Positions 19,170 to 29,123 of a stretch of 64,000 bases of DNA are shown here, piece by piece; the first letter of the stretch is position 1, and each line of letters opens with the position of its first letter. Under the pieces are notes generated by a model. The model was not told the DNA's origin. It made no database searches and saw nothing but the letters and a program-made list of their open reading frames with translations. Source of the DNA: Thermomonas haemolytica (GTDB lineage Bacteria; Pseudomonadota; Gammaproteobacteria; Xanthomonadales; Xanthomonadaceae); contig NZ_SMAP01000001.1 in NCBI RefSeq assembly GCF_004346265.1, positions 186,001 to 250,000 of the forward strand, in the 5' to 3' direction. Both the position numbers and the translations under genes were made by a program.

Positions 19170-19730
19170 TCAATGATCCCCCAGCGCATAGATCGCCGGC
19201 AGGTTGCGCCCCTGCTCGTGGAAGTCCATGCCGTAGCCGAACACGTAGGCATCGGGCACCCGCACGCCCACGTGGTCGGCGGCGATGCCTTCCACGCAGC
19301 GGTCGTGCATCTTCTCGGCCAGGACCGCCACCCGCACCTCGACCGCGCCCTGGTCCTCGCACCACTGCTTGACCGCCAGCAGGGTGTGGCCCTCGTCGAG
19401 GATGTCGTCGGCCAGCAGCACCTTGCGCCCCTGCATCGGCGTCGCCGGCCGGTGCAGCCAGGCCAGGCCAGAGCCGCTGGTCTGGCCGCGGTAGCGGGTC
19501 GCGTGCAGGTAATCGAACTCGAGGTCGAGGCCGCGCTCGCCCAATGCGAACGCCAGCTGCGCCGCGAACGGCAGCCCGCCGTTCATCACCGTGAGGTACA
19601 GCGGCACCTCGCCGTCGGCGTAGGCGGCGCGGATCTCGCCGGCCATGCGCACGATGGCGGCTTCCAGCGCCGCGCGATCGAACAGCCGATGGGCGGAGGC
19701 CAGCGCCTCGGCCAGGGTTGGTACCGTCAT
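19170..19730 (-). CDS. hpt: Hypoxanthine-guanine phosphoribosyltransferase
   Basis: 186 aa type-I phosphoribosyltransferase that turns hypoxanthine/guanine plus PRPP into IMP/GMP. The PRPP loop VLLADDILDEGHTL (two acidic residues then DEGHT) is intact; YLTVMNGGLPFAAQL is the N-terminal pyrophosphate-binding loop, and YVFGYGMDFHEQGRNLPAIYAL is typical of the xanthomonad enzymes. The start ATG 19730 overlaps the nagZ stop by 4 bp, so the two are translationally coupled. Purine salvage context is shared with the downstream phosphorylase. Confidence 0.9.
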   Translation of the reverse strand: MTVPTLAEALASAHRLFDRAALEAAIVRMAGEIRAAYADGEVPLYLTVMNGGLPFAAQLAFALGERGLDLEFDYLHATRYRGQTSGSGLAWLHRPATPMQGRKVLLADDILDEGHTLLAVKQWCEDQGAVEVRVAVLAEKMHDRCVEGIAADHVGVRVPDAYVFGYGMDFHEQGRNLPAIYALGDH

Positions 19731-20794
19731 GCCACGTCTCCCGAATGCACCGCGCCCGACAGGACGCCCGTCTCCAATGCCGGCGCCTGCAGCGCGTGCA
19801 GGCGCGCCTGCGCCTCGCCGCGACGCGCCTGCGCCAGCAAGCCATCCCAACCCAACGCGCCGCGCCCGATCAGCGCGGCCAACGCCAGCGTATTCCCGCG
19901 CCGCCCTTCCAGCGCCGCCAGCGCCACCTCGGCCTGCTGCGGCTGGCAGACCAGCGCCACGTCGCAGCCGGCGTCCAGGTGGGCGTGGATGCGCGCCGGC
20001 AGGTCGCCCGCGGCGTCGGCGGCGGCCATGCCGAGGTCGTCGGAGAACACCACCCCGCGGAAGCCCAGGCCGCCGGCGGACACCTCGCCGCGCAGCACGT
20101 CCCCGATCCAGCGCGGCGCGCATCCGGCCGGCTGCGGCGCCACCTGCGGATACACCACGTGCGCCATCATCACCGCATCGGCGCCGGCCGCGATACCGGC
20201 GGCGAACGGCACCAGGTCGTGCGCGCGCAGTTCCTCCAGCGAGCGCGGATCGACCGCCGCGTCGAAGTGGGTGTCCTCCTGCACCGAGCCGTGCCCGGGA
20301 AAATGCTTGAGGGTGGCGGCCATGCCGGCTTCGTGCATACCGGCGACATACTCGCGCGCGAAAGCGGCCACGACCTGTGGATCGGCAGCAAACGCGCGGT
20401 CACCGATCGCGCGGTTGCCGCGCGCCAGGTCCACGACCGGGGCGAAGCTGAGGTCGATCCCGCTGGCGCGCAGTTCGCTGGCCATCAGCCAGGCATGCTC
20501 GCGCGCCAACGCCAGCGCGGCCTCGGGATCGCGCCGGTACAGCGCCTCGAACCCGTGCAGGGCCGGCAGCGCGCTGTAGCCCTCGCGGAAACGCTGCACG
20601 CGTCCGCCTTCCTGGTCCACGCACACCAGCAGCGGTCGCGGCGCGGCCTCGCGGATCGCCTGCGCCAGCTCCGTCACCTGCGCGCGCGAGGCGAAATTGC
20701 GGGAAAACAGGGTCACCCCGGCGCAGGCCTCGTGCGCCAGCAGGTCGCGTTCGCGCGCGGTGAGCGTATGCCCGGCGATGCCGATCAGGAGCAT
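19727..20794 (-). CDS. nagZ: Beta-N-acetylhexosaminidase NagZ (GH3)
   Basis: 355 aa cytoplasmic glycosidase that removes GlcNAc from 1,6-anhydro-MurNAc peptides during peptidoglycan recycling. GH3 signatures: [13 protein letters not shown] (~57-69), and KHFPGHG followed by DTHFD (~165-180), which carries the catalytic Asp-His dyad; [10 protein letters not shown] holds the nucleophile Asp. No signal peptide. It overlaps the CYTH gene upstream by 10 bp and the phosphoribosyltransferase downstream by 4 bp, making a three-gene transcription unit. Confidence 0.93.
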   Translation of the reverse strand: MLLIGIAGHTLTARERDLLAHEACAGVTLFSRNFASRAQVTELAQAIREAAPRPLLVCVDQEGGRVQRFREGYSALPALHGFEALYRRDPEAALALAREHAWLMASELRASGIDLSFAPVVDLARGNRAIGDRAFAADPQVVAAFAREYVAGMHEAGMAATLKHFPGHGSVQEDTHFDAAVDPRSLEELRAHDLVPFAAGIAAGADAVMMAHVVYPQVAPQPAGCAPRWIGDVLRGEVSAGGLGFRGVVFSDDLGMAAADAAGDLPARIHAHLDAGCDVALVCQPQQAEVALAALEGRRGNTLALAALIGRGALGWDGLLAQARRGEAQARLHALQAPALETGVLSGAVHSGDVA

Positions 20795-21321
20795 GTCGCC
20801 ACCTCCTGCAGATCCAATGCACGCCGCTCGTCCTCGCGCCACTGCGAGTACGGCCGCGCGGCCAGCGCCAGATTGTAGTAGCGCTGCGCATGGGTCGCCT
20901 CGGCGCCGGCCCAGTCCGGCTTGGCCAGCGGTGCATCCTCCGCCTCCAGCTCGACCTCGGCCACCACCAGCCCGGCGTTTTCGCCGAGGAATTCATCCAC
21001 CTCCCACAGCCGCCCGGCGTACTCGACGTAGTGGCGGTTCTTCTCGACCAGGCCGCCGACGCACAGCGCCAGCAGCGCACGCGCATCCGCGACCGGGATC
21101 GGGTAGTCGAACTCCTGCCGGCGCGGGCCGGCCTCGCGCGACTTGATGTTGAGGAAGGCGGCGTCGCCCTCGATGCGCACCCGCACCGAGGCCTGCATCG
21201 CGCCCGACTCCACCTGCGCCAAGTCGTTGAGGTAGCCCTGCGCCATCGGCACCACCTTGTGCGCGGCGGCGCGCCAGGCGTCGCTGCAGACCAGAAACTT
21301 GCGTTCGATCTCGATGCCCAT
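20785..21321 (-). CDS. CYTH-domain protein (triphosphate tunnel enzyme)
   Basis: 178 aa single CYTH domain. It carries the diagnostic ExExK motif (EIERK, residues 4-8) and alternating acidic/basic strands ([30 protein letters not shown]) that line the metal-triphosphate tunnel. Family members are inorganic tripolyphosphatases, thiamine-triphosphatases or class-IV adenylate cyclases; bacterial single-domain versions are most often tripolyphosphatases. ATG 21321 gives MGIEIERK, the canonical start. It is the first gene of the block with nagZ. Confidence 0.88.
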   Translation of the reverse strand: MGIEIERKFLVCSDAWRAAAHKVVPMAQGYLNDLAQVESGAMQASVRVRIEGDAAFLNIKSREAGPRRQEFDYPIPVADARALLALCVGGLVEKNRHYVEYAGRLWEVDEFLGENAGLVVAEVELEAEDAPLAKPDWAGAEATHAQRYYNLALAARPYSQWREDERRALDLQEVATCS

Positions 21322-21390
21322 CAAAAAAAATCCTCGCATCCGTTTGCACGCAGCGCGTGGCGATGCGCTGCAGGGGTGTTACATCCACAT

Positions 21391-22734
21391 TCAATCGCGG
21401 CGCGGCGGGTCGAACACCGCGATCGACTCGACATGCGCGGTGTGCGGGAACATATCCATCACCCCGGCCGCGCGCAGGCTCCAGCCGGCCTCGTTGACCA
21501 GGTAGCCGGCATCGCGCGCCAGCGAGCCCGGATGGCAGCTGACATACACGATGCGCTTGAGGCCCTTCAGCGGCAGCTGGCGCAGCACCTCGATCGCGCC
21601 GGCGCGCGCCGGGTCCAGCAGCAGCTTGTCGAAGCCGGCCTTCAGCCACGGCTGGCCGACGAGGTCCTGGGCCAGGTCGGCGACGAAGAATTGCAACGTG
21701 TGCAGGCCGTTGCGCGCGGCGTTGGCGCGCGCGCGCGCCACCAGCCCGGCATCGCCCTCGACCCCGACCACCGCGCCGTCGCCGGCCATCCGCGCCAGCG
21801 GCAGGGTGAAGTTGCCCAGCCCGCAGAACAGGTCCAGCACGCGCTCGCCGGGCTGCACCTCCAGCAGCTCCAGCGCACGCGCGATCATCGCCTCGTTCAG
21901 ACGCGCATTGACCTGGATGAAGTCCAGCGGGCGGAACTGCAGGGTGACGTCCCACTGCGGCAGGCGGAACGCAAGGTCGGCATCCGCACCCAGCGGATGC
22001 ACCGAATCCACCCCGCCCGGTTGCAGGTAGATCACGAACCCATGTTCCTGCCCGAACCCGGCCAGACGCTCGCGGTCGGCCGCGGACAGCGGCTGCAGGT
22101 GGCGGAACACCAGCGCGGTGGCGGCATCGCCGGCGATGAACTCGATCTGCGGGATGTCACGGCGCGCATCCAGCCCGTCCACCAGCGCGCCCAGCGCCTG
22201 CAGTTTGAAGCCCAGCTGCGGCACCACGACATGGCATTCGGACAGATCGGCCACGAAGCGCGGGTCCTGCTCGCGGAAGCCGACCAGGGTCTTGTCCTTC
22301 TTCTCCACCCGGCGCACCGAGAACCGCCCCTTGCGGCGATAGCCCCAGGCCCCGGCGCGCAACGGCGGCAGCACGGCGGCCGGCGCCACGTGGCCGATCC
22401 GCTGCAGGTTGTCCAGCAGCACCTGCTGCTTGTAGGCGATCTGGCGGTCCTCGGCCAGGTGCTGCAGCACGCAGCCGCCGCAGGTGCCGAAGTGCGGGCA
22501 GCGCGGCGGCACCCGGTCGGCGGAAGGCTGCAGCACCTCCAGCGTGCGCGCCTCGTCGAAATGGCGCGAGCGCGCGGTCTGCTGCACGCTCACCGTCTCG
22601 CCCGGCAGCGCACCGGACACGAACACGGTCTTGCCGGCCTGCGCATGGCCGTCCGGCCAGCGCGCCACGCCGCGGCCGTCGTGGCTGAGGTCGAGGATGG
22701 AGAGGGTCTTGGGGGATGGGTCGAGGCGGGCCAA
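21391..22734 (-). CDS. rlmD: 23S rRNA (uracil-1939-C5)-methyltransferase RlmD
   Basis: 447 aa if started at the TTG at 22734, which follows AGGA and begins MARLDPSP as expected for xanthomonad RlmD; no ATG fits. An N-terminal TRAM domain precedes an Fe-S cluster site (Cys79, Cys85, Cys88 in [11 protein letters not shown]), then an SAM-dependent methyltransferase domain with [15 protein letters not shown] and the catalytic Cys in [11 protein letters not shown]. It modifies ribosomal RNA. It diverges from the methylcrotonyl-CoA carboxylase gene. The TTG start is the main uncertainty. Confidence 0.88.
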   Translation of the reverse strand: MARLDPSPKTLSILDLSHDGRGVARWPDGHAQAGKTVFVSGALPGETVSVQQTARSRHFDEARTLEVLQPSADRVPPRCPHFGTCGGCVLQHLAEDRQIAYKQQVLLDNLQRIGHVAPAAVLPPLRAGAWGYRRKGRFSVRRVEKKDKTLVGFREQDPRFVADLSECHVVVPQLGFKLQALGALVDGLDARRDIPQIEFIAGDAATALVFRHLQPLSAADRERLAGFGQEHGFVIYLQPGGVDSVHPLGADADLAFRLPQWDVTLQFRPLDFIQVNARLNEAMIARALELLEVQPGERVLDLFCGLGNFTLPLARMAGDGAVVGVEGDAGLVARARANAARNGLHTLQFFVADLAQDLVGQPWLKAGFDKLLLDPARAGAIEVLRQLPLKGLKRIVYVSCHPGSLARDAGYLVNEAGWSLRAAGVMDMFPHTAHVESIAVFDPPRRD

Positions 22735-22848
22735 GGCAAGCGCTGTCCTGCGGATGGCCTGCCATTGTCGCAGACCCGGCACGGGCCCGGCGCGGGCTGC
22801 CCCGACGCAGGCGGTATCCTTGTCGCTTTCCCGCCACCCGCACGCCCC

Positions 22849-24459
22849 ATGCCCGCGCTGACCTCGCAAATCGACCCCCGCTCGCAGGACTTCCAGGACA
22901 ACGCCGCCTTCCACCGCGCACTGGTGGCCGAACTCGAGCGCCGGCTGGCGCGCGCGGCCGACGGCGGCGGCGAGAAGGCGCGGGCCAAGCACACCGAGCG
23001 CGGCAAGCTGCTCCCGCGCGAGCGCATCGACGCCCTGCTCGACCCCGGCGCGCCGTTCCTGGAGATCGCGCCGCTGGCTGCCGAGGGCATGTACGAGGAC
23101 GCCGCGCCGGCCGCCGGCATGGTCTGCGGCATCGGCCGGGTGATGGGCCAGGAAGTGGTGATCGTCGCCAACGACGCCACCGTGAAGGGCGGCACCTACT
23201 TCCCGATGACGGTCAAGAAGCACCTGCGCGCACAGGAGATCGCGCGCGAGAACCGCCTGCCCTGCATCTATCTGGTGGATTCCGGCGGCGCCTTCCTGCC
23301 GCTGCAGGACGAGGTGTTCCCGGACAAGGAACACTTCGGGCGGATCTTCTACAACCAGGCGCGGATGAGCGCGGAGAACATCCCGCAGATCGCGGTGGTG
23401 ATGGGCAGCTGCACCGCCGGCGGCGCCTACGTGCCGGCGATGTGCGACGAATCGGTGATCGTCAAGGAACAGGGCACCATCTTCCTCGGCGGCCCGCCGC
23501 TGGTGAAGGCCGCCACCGGCGAGGTGGTGGACGCCGAGACCCTGGGCGGCGCCGAGGTGCACACCAGCATTTCAGGGGTCGCCGACCATTTCGCCGAGGA
23601 CGACCGCCATGCGCTGCAGATCGCGCGCAGCATCGTCGGTGCGCTCAACCGCAAAAAGACCGTGCCGGTGGCGACCCAGCCGGCGCGCGAGCCGCTGTAT
23701 CCGGCCGAGGAGCTGTACGGGATCGTGCCCAAGGACGCGCGCCGGCCGTTCGACATCCGCGAGGTGATCGCGCGCATCGTCGATGGCAGCGAGCTGCAAG
23801 AGTTCAAGGCGCGCTACGGCAAGACCCTGGTGACCGGCTTCGCCCACCTGCACGGCTATCCGGTCGGCATCGTCGCCAACAACGGCATCCTGTTCCCGGA
23901 AAGCGCGCTCAAGGGCGCGCATTTCATCGAGCTGTGCAACCAGCGCGGCATCCCGCTGGTGTTCCTGCAGAACATCACCGGCTTCATGGTCGGCAAGAAG
24001 TACGAGCAGGCCGGCATAGCGAAGGACGGCGCCAAGATGGTGACCGCAGTGGCCTGCAGCCACGTGCCCAAGTTCACCGTGGTGATCGGCGGCAGCTTCG
24101 GCGCCGGCAACTACGCGATGTGCGGCCGCGCCTACGGCGCCCGTTTCCTGTGGATGTGGCCGAACGCGCGCATCAGCGTGATGGGCGGCGAGCAGGCCGC
24201 CAGCGTGCTGGCCACCGTGAAACGCGACGGCATCGAAGCACGCGGCGGGGTGTGGACGCCCGAGGAGGAGGAGGCGTTCAAGGCACCGATCCGCCAGCAG
24301 TACGAGGACCAGGGCAACCCCTACTACGCCACCGCGCGGCTGTGGGACGACGGCATCATCGACCCGGCCGACACCCGCCGCGTGCTGGGACTGGGCCTGT
24401 CGGCGGCGCTCAATGCACCAATCGAGGACCGCACCCGGTTCGGCGTGTTCCGCATGTGA
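22849..24459 (+). CDS. liuB: Methylcrotonyl-CoA carboxylase, carboxyltransferase (beta) subunit
   Basis: 536 aa, normal length. It transfers CO2 from biotin to 3-methylcrotonyl-CoA in leucine degradation. It contains [19 protein letters not shown] and the [14 protein letters not shown] oxyanion segment in the N-half, and [24 protein letters not shown] plus [16 protein letters not shown] in the C-half, all characteristic of the MCC rather than propionyl-CoA subtype. The biotin-carrying alpha subunit is not adjacent but 33 kb away at 56364, an unusual separation. ATG 22849. Confidence 0.93.
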   Translation: MPALTSQIDPRSQDFQDNAAFHRALVAELERRLARAADGGGEKARAKHTERGKLLPRERIDALLDPGAPFLEIAPLAAEGMYEDAAPAAGMVCGIGRVMGQEVVIVANDATVKGGTYFPMTVKKHLRAQEIARENRLPCIYLVDSGGAFLPLQDEVFPDKEHFGRIFYNQARMSAENIPQIAVVMGSCTAGGAYVPAMCDESVIVKEQGTIFLGGPPLVKAATGEVVDAETLGGAEVHTSISGVADHFAEDDRHALQIARSIVGALNRKKTVPVATQPAREPLYPAEELYGIVPKDARRPFDIREVIARIVDGSELQEFKARYGKTLVTGFAHLHGYPVGIVANNGILFPESALKGAHFIELCNQRGIPLVFLQNITGFMVGKKYEQAGIAKDGAKMVTAVACSHVPKFTVVIGGSFGAGNYAMCGRAYGARFLWMWPNARISVMGGEQAASVLATVKRDGIEARGGVWTPEEEEAFKAPIRQQYEDQGNPYYATARLWDDGIIDPADTRRVLGLGLSAALNAPIEDRTRFGVFRM

Positions 24460-24565
24460 TGCGCATCGCATTCACGCGCTGTGCTGACGCGCCGCGCCCA
24501 TTCATGCCGCAAACCGTCGCCTCGGAGTGATAGCCTCGGCATTTCCTCCCGTGGAGAGCCTGCCC

Positions 24566-25048
24566 ATGGCCATCTGGAAAGATCCCGCTCCGGCGTCCAA
24601 GCCCGAACCCGCCCGCTTCGATCCGCCGACCCACCTGCCCGATCTGGCCGCCGCGCAGGCCGCGCCGATGCGCGCGGTGGAAACGCCCGCGCGCGAATCG
24701 GTGATCGCCGCCGATTTGTCGATCGAAGGCAAGATCGAAGGCGCCGGCCACGTCCGCATCGCCGGCAAGTTCAAGGGCGACGTCAAGGTGCAAGGCAACC
24801 TGGCGATCGACCAGGGCGCCAAGGTGTCCGGTAGCGTCACCGCCGGCAAGGTGACCCTGGCGGGCGAGCTGGACGGCAACATCACCTCGGCCCAACACGT
24901 GGAGCTGCTGGCCAGCGGCGCACTCAACGGCGACCTCAAGGCCGGCTCGCTCACCGTCGCCGCCGGCAGCCGCATCCGCGGCCACGTCGAATGCGGCTGG
25001 GAGAAGGACGCCAAGGCCGCGAAACCGGAGCCCGGCGCCGCCGCATGA
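24566..25048 (+). CDS. Bactofilin
   Basis: 160 aa. A disordered Pro-rich N-terminus (1-40) is followed by a right-handed beta-helix bactofilin core (~45-140): ESVIAADLSIEGKIEGAGHVRIAGKFKGDV with the repeating G-x-hydrophobic pattern, then SGSVTAGKVTLAGELDGNI. Bactofilins self-assemble into filaments that scaffold cell shape or wall enzymes. GTGGAG precedes ATG 24566. The last codons overlap the next gene by 4 bp, coupling the two. Confidence 0.9.
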   Translation: MAIWKDPAPASKPEPARFDPPTHLPDLAAAQAAPMRAVETPARESVIAADLSIEGKIEGAGHVRIAGKFKGDVKVQGNLAIDQGAKVSGSVTAGKVTLAGELDGNITSAQHVELLASGALNGDLKAGSLTVAAGSRIRGHVECGWEKDAKAAKPEPGAAA

Positions 25049-25398
25049 GCGCCGTCCGCCCGGGCGAGGCAGGCGCCACCCGCGCCTGCCCGCACTGCAA
25101 GGCCACCATCCTGGAAAGCTCGGCGGTCTGCCCGGCCTGCCGCGGCCACCTGCGGTTCGATGCCGCCGCCACCGATGCGGCGCAGCGCTTCGTGCCGCTG
25201 CACGTGGAAGGCACCTTGCGCGGCGACGACCACGGCAGTTTCGAATACACGATGGTGGTGGTGATCCGCAACGAACGCGGCGAGGAAGTCGGCCGCCACG
25301 TGGCCGGCGTGGGCGCGGTCTTCCCCGGCGAGGCGCGCAGTTTCAGCGTATCGGTGGAAGCGGTTCCGGTGCCGGCGGGCAAGCGTCGGCGGCACTGA
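25045..25398 (+). CDS. Zinc-ribbon protein linked to bactofilin
   Basis: 117 aa. Two Cys pairs, CPHCK (15-19) and CPACR (~29-33), form a zinc ribbon at the N-terminus; the rest (~45-110) reads as a beta-sandwich-like domain (FEYTMVVVIRNERGEEVGRHVAGVGAVFPGEARSF). No signal peptide. Function not recognised. Starts at ATG 25045 inside the bactofilin stop codon region (ATGA), so co-expression with the bactofilin is likely. Confidence 0.75.
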   Translation: MSAVRPGEAGATRACPHCKATILESSAVCPACRGHLRFDAAATDAAQRFVPLHVEGTLRGDDHGSFEYTMVVVIRNERGEEVGRHVAGVGAVFPGEARSFSVSVEAVPVPAGKRRRH

Positions 25399-25536
25399 GC
25401 CGCTCCATTTCCCGCAACCTTTTTTTCACATCGCGCCGCGTACATTCAAGCTGCCGCTTTCGCGGCCACCGGCTCGCGGCTGCTGCCTGCAGCCAGCCCG
25501 CCGCAGTGCAACTTCACACACTCAGGAGTCCATGAG

Positions 25537-25920
25537 ATGACCACGAAGCTGTATGTCGCCCTGGTGGCTGCCACGCTGGCACTGACCGCCTGCAAGAACG
25601 ACACCCCGGCTGCGCAGGATGCAGCCGCCGATGCCAACGCGGCGATGCACGATGCGGCCGACGCCACCAAGGCCGCCGCCGATGCCACTGCGAAAGCTGC
25701 CGACAAGGCGATGGATGCCACCGCCGCGGCCACTGGCGAGGCTGCCGGCGAGGCCAGCAATGCCATGCACGATGCAGCCGACTCCACCAAGGCCGCCGCC
25801 GACGAGGCTGCCGCCAAGGCCGCCGACGCCACCGCGGATGCCGCGCAGGCCACTGCGGACGCCGCCCAGAAGATGGCGGACAAGGCCAAGGCCGCGGCCG
25901 ACCAGGCCAAGAAGAACTGA
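25537..25920 (+). CDS. Ala-rich lipoprotein with coiled-coil-like repeats (copy 3 of 3)
   Basis: 127 aa. Signal MTTKLYVALVAATLALTAC (lipobox LTAC, Cys19). Mature part is Ala-, Asp- and Lys-rich with two related segments, NAAMHDAADATKAAADATAK and NAMHDAADSTKAAADEAAAK, then AADATADAAQATADAAQKMA; the heptad-like spacing suggests a helical rod as in Lpp-like envelope proteins. It differs from the Pro-rich copies at 16995 and 17503 by lacking prolines in the rod. CTCAGGAG precedes ATG 25537. Own terminator downstream. Confidence 0.78.
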   Translation: MTTKLYVALVAATLALTACKNDTPAAQDAAADANAAMHDAADATKAAADATAKAADKAMDATAAATGEAAGEASNAMHDAADSTKAAADEAAAKAADATADAAQATADAAQKMADKAKAAADQAKKN

Positions 25921-25946
25921 CCAGGCCGGTTGTCGCTGCATGACCC

Positions 25947-25979
25947 CACGAGGCCCGCTTTGCGGGCCTCGTGCTTTTT
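25947..25979 (+). terminator. Terminator of lipoprotein copy 3
   Basis: CACGAGGCCCGC-TTT-GCGGGCCTCGTG then CTTTTT. Confidence 0.93.
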
Positions 25980-25992
25980 GGCGATCACCGGA

Positions 25993-26029
25993 TAAAAACA
26001 ACCCCCGCCGGTGTTGACCGACGGGGGTG
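25993..26029 (-). terminator. Terminator of the TonB receptor gene
   Basis: On the minus strand ACCCCCGTCGGT...ACCGGCGGGGGT is followed by TGTTTTTATC, 27 bp after the receptor stop. Confidence 0.85.
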
Positions 26030-26056
26030 GCGTGCCCCAGGGACGCCAGAGTGCGA

Positions 26057-28837
26057 TCAGAACTTGTAGCTGGCCCCCAGCAGCAGGGTGCGGCCCCACT
26101 TGATGTATTCCAGCGGACGGTCCTTGCTGCCGGCGTAGGTGCGGTAGGCCGCATCGCCCAGGTTGTTGGCCTGCAGCAGCAGGCTCAGCCCGTTGAAGCG
26201 GCTGCCCTCGCCGAAGGTGTAGCTGACCTGCGCATCGGTGATGTTCTCGCCGACCACGTAGCGCAGCGTGCGGTTGCCGTCGAAGTTGCCGATCTCGCCG
26301 ATGAAGTCCGAACGGCGGCGGTTGTTGATGCGGAACTCGAAGCCGTTGCGCTCGTAGTAGGCGGTCAGGTTGTAGACCTGCTTGGACAGGCCCGGCAGGC
26401 TGATCGGGCCGCTGCCGACGCTGCTGCTGCTCTCCGGATCGAGGATCTTGATGCTGCTGTCGGTGAAGCTGGCGCTGGCGATCACGCCGAACCCGCGCAG
26501 GCTGTCGCCGAACACCATGTCGAGCGGCATCGACGCCGTCAGCTCGATGCCCTGCAGCTTGCCACCCTTGCCGTTGAACGGCGCCGACATGGTGCCGGTG
26601 GTCTGCACCGGCACGGTCATCCCCGGCGGCGGCACCCAGCCCTGCAGCAGGGAGGTGAAGTCATAGCCATCGCGGGTCTGGGTATAGATGTAGCTGGTCA
26701 GCTGCTTGTAGAAGTAGGCGGCGGCGATGTAGGCCTTGTTGCCGAAGTACTTCTCCCACGAGATGTCGAACGCGTTGGCGCGCCACGGATCCAGCAGCGG
26801 GTTGCCACCGCCGGCGCCGGGCTTGCCGGTGGCGGTATCCACGCCGAACTCCACCGAGGCGCGCAGCTGGTCCACACGCGCACGCGCCACCTGGCGGGCC
26901 AGGGCCACGCGCAGGGTCTGGTCGTCCGCCAGCGAGAACGCCAGATTCAGGCTGGGCAGCACGTCGGTGTAGGTCTTGCCGTTCTGATAGGGACGGATTT
27001 CCTGGCCCGCGGGCTGCGAGCTGTCCCACACGCGCGAACGCGAGGACTGGTCGGTGTGCTGGATCTGCACGCCGACGTTGCCGCGTACCGGCACCGAGCC
27101 CCACATGGTGTCGATGTTGCCCTGCACGAAGGCCGTGCTGATCTTCTCCAGCACGGTCCAGGCCTTCGGGATCAGGTACGGCGCCGAGGAATCGCTGGGA
27201 TTGAAGGTCATGTAGCGGGCCACGGCGCCCGGCACGTTCCACGACGGGATCAAGCCGACCCCGGCGAAGCCCAGGTCCACCAGCCCGTACTGCAGGTCGG
27301 AGGCAATCGGGGTGACGCCCTGGGCCCCGAGCAGAATGCTGCCCTCGGGCTGGGTCTTGTCCTTGCTGCGGTCGGCGTAGTTCACGCCCACGTCGATCCC
27401 GGAGAACACGGTCTCCATCGCGCGCGGGGCCGGCAGCGAGGCCACCAGGCGGCCGCTCTTGAGCTCGTCCAGCACCTTCGGCACCTTGCCGTAGCCGGAG
27501 CCGTAGATGGTGTTGGCCAGGTAGAGATTGGCCGGGTTGGAGTAATCACGCCCCGGATGCAGCTGCGAGAAGCCGTCCGAGGTGAAGGCCAGCTGCACCG
27601 AATCCAGCTGCGGCGCCGGCAGCAGCTGGGTGTTGTTCTCCAGGTTCAGCTCGTCGCGCTTGGCGCGCGACCAGCTGGCATCGGCGGTCAGCTTGATGCC
27701 GTTGCCGAAGAAGAACTCGTTGCGCCAACCGGCCGCATCGATCTTGTCCTTGCGGTCGTTGTACATGCCACGCACCAGCGGATAGACGTTCTGCGCGGTG
27801 CCGCCGGTGAAGGTGCCGTTGCTGTTGATCTGCGCGTTGACCACGTTCAGGCGGCCATAGCCGCCGTTGTAGTCACCGATGTGCACCTCGAACTGGTTGG
27901 CGGTGTTCTCCTGGTGCGACTGCGAGTGGAACACGTCGAGGGTGCTGGTCCAGGCGTCGGACGGACGGAACTCCAGGGTCGCCATCACGCCATCGCGCTT
28001 GGTGTAGCCGGTGCGGCGCAGCGCCTTGATGCCATCGGAGTAGTAGGTGCCGGCGGGCACGCCCGGGCGCCAGTTGTCGCCGATCGCCTGCCACGGCTCG
28101 TAAAGGCCGACCTGGTTCTCCTGGATCGGCGTGTCGGAATGCGAATAGCCGATCACGAAGCCGAAGGTGCGGTCGGCGGACTGGCCGATGTAACTGGCGT
28201 TGAAGCGGTTGCCGGTGGCGCCCTGGTTGGCGGCCGAGCCGAGCGAATTGCGCTGCCAGCGGCCGCTGATGGCGGCCACCGGCTTGTCATAGTCCAGCGG
28301 GCGCACGGTGCGCATGTCGATGGTGCCCGACAGGCCCTGCCCCACCAGCGAGGCATCCGGGGTCTTGTACACGGTGACGCCGGCCATCAGCTCGGACGGG
28401 TACTGGTCGAACTCGACGCTGCGGTTGTCGCCGGTGCTGACCATCTCGCGGCCGTTCAGCAGCGTGGTGGCGAAGTCGGGCGACAGGCCGCGCACGCTGA
28501 TCACCTGCGCGCGGCCGGCCACGCGCTGCGCGGCCAGGCCCGGCAGGCGGGCGATGGATTCGGCGATGCTGACGTCGGGCAGCTTGCCGATGTCCTCCGC
28601 CGACACCGCCTCGACGATCGAGGTGGCGTCCTTCTTGATGTCGATGGCGCGCTCGATGCCGCCGCGGATGCCGGTCACCACCACCGCATCCAGGTTCTTG
28701 GCGTCGTCCTTTTCCTTCTTCGCCTTGGCCGGCGCGTCCTGCTTGGTCGCCGCCTCCTGCGCCTGTGCCTGCACCGCCAACATCAGCGCGGCCGAAGCCA
28801 GCGCCACGCTCAACAGATTCCGCTTCAACTGCACCAT
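26057..28837 (-). CDS. TonB-dependent receptor (maltodextrin locus)
   Basis: 926 aa outer-membrane receptor. Signal peptide ends AVQAQA (~26); a Lys/Ala-rich linker; TonB box LDAVVVTG (~49-56); plug domain ~60-180 with LLNGREMVSTGDNRSVEFDQYPSEL; then a 22-strand barrel ending LLLGASYKF with terminal Phe. The plug-linker style (RGGIERAIDIKKDATSIVEAVSAEDIGKLPD) is that of the sugar-specific receptors of Xanthomonas and Caulobacter. Its position beside two alpha-glucosidases, an amylase, an MFS permease and a LacI regulator implies that it imports maltodextrins through the outer membrane. First gene of the locus; candidate operator lies 128 bp upstream of its start. Confidence 0.9.
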   Translation of the reverse strand: MVQLKRNLLSVALASAALMLAVQAQAQEAATKQDAPAKAKKEKDDAKNLDAVVVTGIRGGIERAIDIKKDATSIVEAVSAEDIGKLPDVSIAESIARLPGLAAQRVAGRAQVISVRGLSPDFATTLLNGREMVSTGDNRSVEFDQYPSELMAGVTVYKTPDASLVGQGLSGTIDMRTVRPLDYDKPVAAISGRWQRNSLGSAANQGATGNRFNASYIGQSADRTFGFVIGYSHSDTPIQENQVGLYEPWQAIGDNWRPGVPAGTYYSDGIKALRRTGYTKRDGVMATLEFRPSDAWTSTLDVFHSQSHQENTANQFEVHIGDYNGGYGRLNVVNAQINSNGTFTGGTAQNVYPLVRGMYNDRKDKIDAAGWRNEFFFGNGIKLTADASWSRAKRDELNLENNTQLLPAPQLDSVQLAFTSDGFSQLHPGRDYSNPANLYLANTIYGSGYGKVPKVLDELKSGRLVASLPAPRAMETVFSGIDVGVNYADRSKDKTQPEGSILLGAQGVTPIASDLQYGLVDLGFAGVGLIPSWNVPGAVARYMTFNPSDSSAPYLIPKAWTVLEKISTAFVQGNIDTMWGSVPVRGNVGVQIQHTDQSSRSRVWDSSQPAGQEIRPYQNGKTYTDVLPSLNLAFSLADDQTLRVALARQVARARVDQLRASVEFGVDTATGKPGAGGGNPLLDPWRANAFDISWEKYFGNKAYIAAAYFYKQLTSYIYTQTRDGYDFTSLLQGWVPPPGMTVPVQTTGTMSAPFNGKGGKLQGIELTASMPLDMVFGDSLRGFGVIASASFTDSSIKILDPESSSSVGSGPISLPGLSKQVYNLTAYYERNGFEFRINNRRRSDFIGEIGNFDGNRTLRYVVGENITDAQVSYTFGEGSRFNGLSLLLQANNLGDAAYRTYAGSKDRPLEYIKWGRTLLLGASYKF

Positions 28838-29123
28838 GGTCCCCTCCAGGAATGGTTTTGTGAGGTCCGGGCGATCTGCGCCGCCCGCGGTTTCATGCCT
28901 GTATCACGCGTGAATGCATGAACGCTGCGATGGTGTGGCAGCGCCCGCGCAAACGAAAGCGCCTGCATACGTATTCATGGCCGGCTGCAACGCAAATCAC
29001 GCAACCCCTTGCTCACGCGGGATTTCTCCCGGCACGGCGGGAGCCATGAATGCGAACCGGGCGCATTTCCGGGGCGCCGCGACAGGGGCCGGCCCGATGC
29101 CGGCGCAGGCGGCGCGCGACGGG
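28838..29123. promoter_or_regulatory. 286-bp regulatory gap upstream of the TonB receptor gene
   Basis: No gene. It contains the palindrome TCACGCGTGA at 28904-28913 and the LacI-like site at 28965-28976. Receptor transcription (leftward) must start here. The right part is the 3' flank of the GH97 gene; no classical terminator was found. Confidence 0.5.
28965..28976 (-). promoter_or_regulatory. Candidate LacI-family operator for the TonB receptor gene
   Basis: GAATACGTATGC on the minus strand, with the perfect core ATACGTAT centred on CG as in LacI-family operators. The same nine bases TGAATACGT recur in the second maltodextrin promoter at 32934-32942. Confidence 0.55.

Noticed and set aside
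20890-22848. A very long plus-strand frame (1189 aa) ahead of methylcrotonyl-CoA carboxylase beta
   Set aside because: Its upstream part lies opposite nagZ/CYTH/rlmD coding sequence. True homology begins at ATG 22849.
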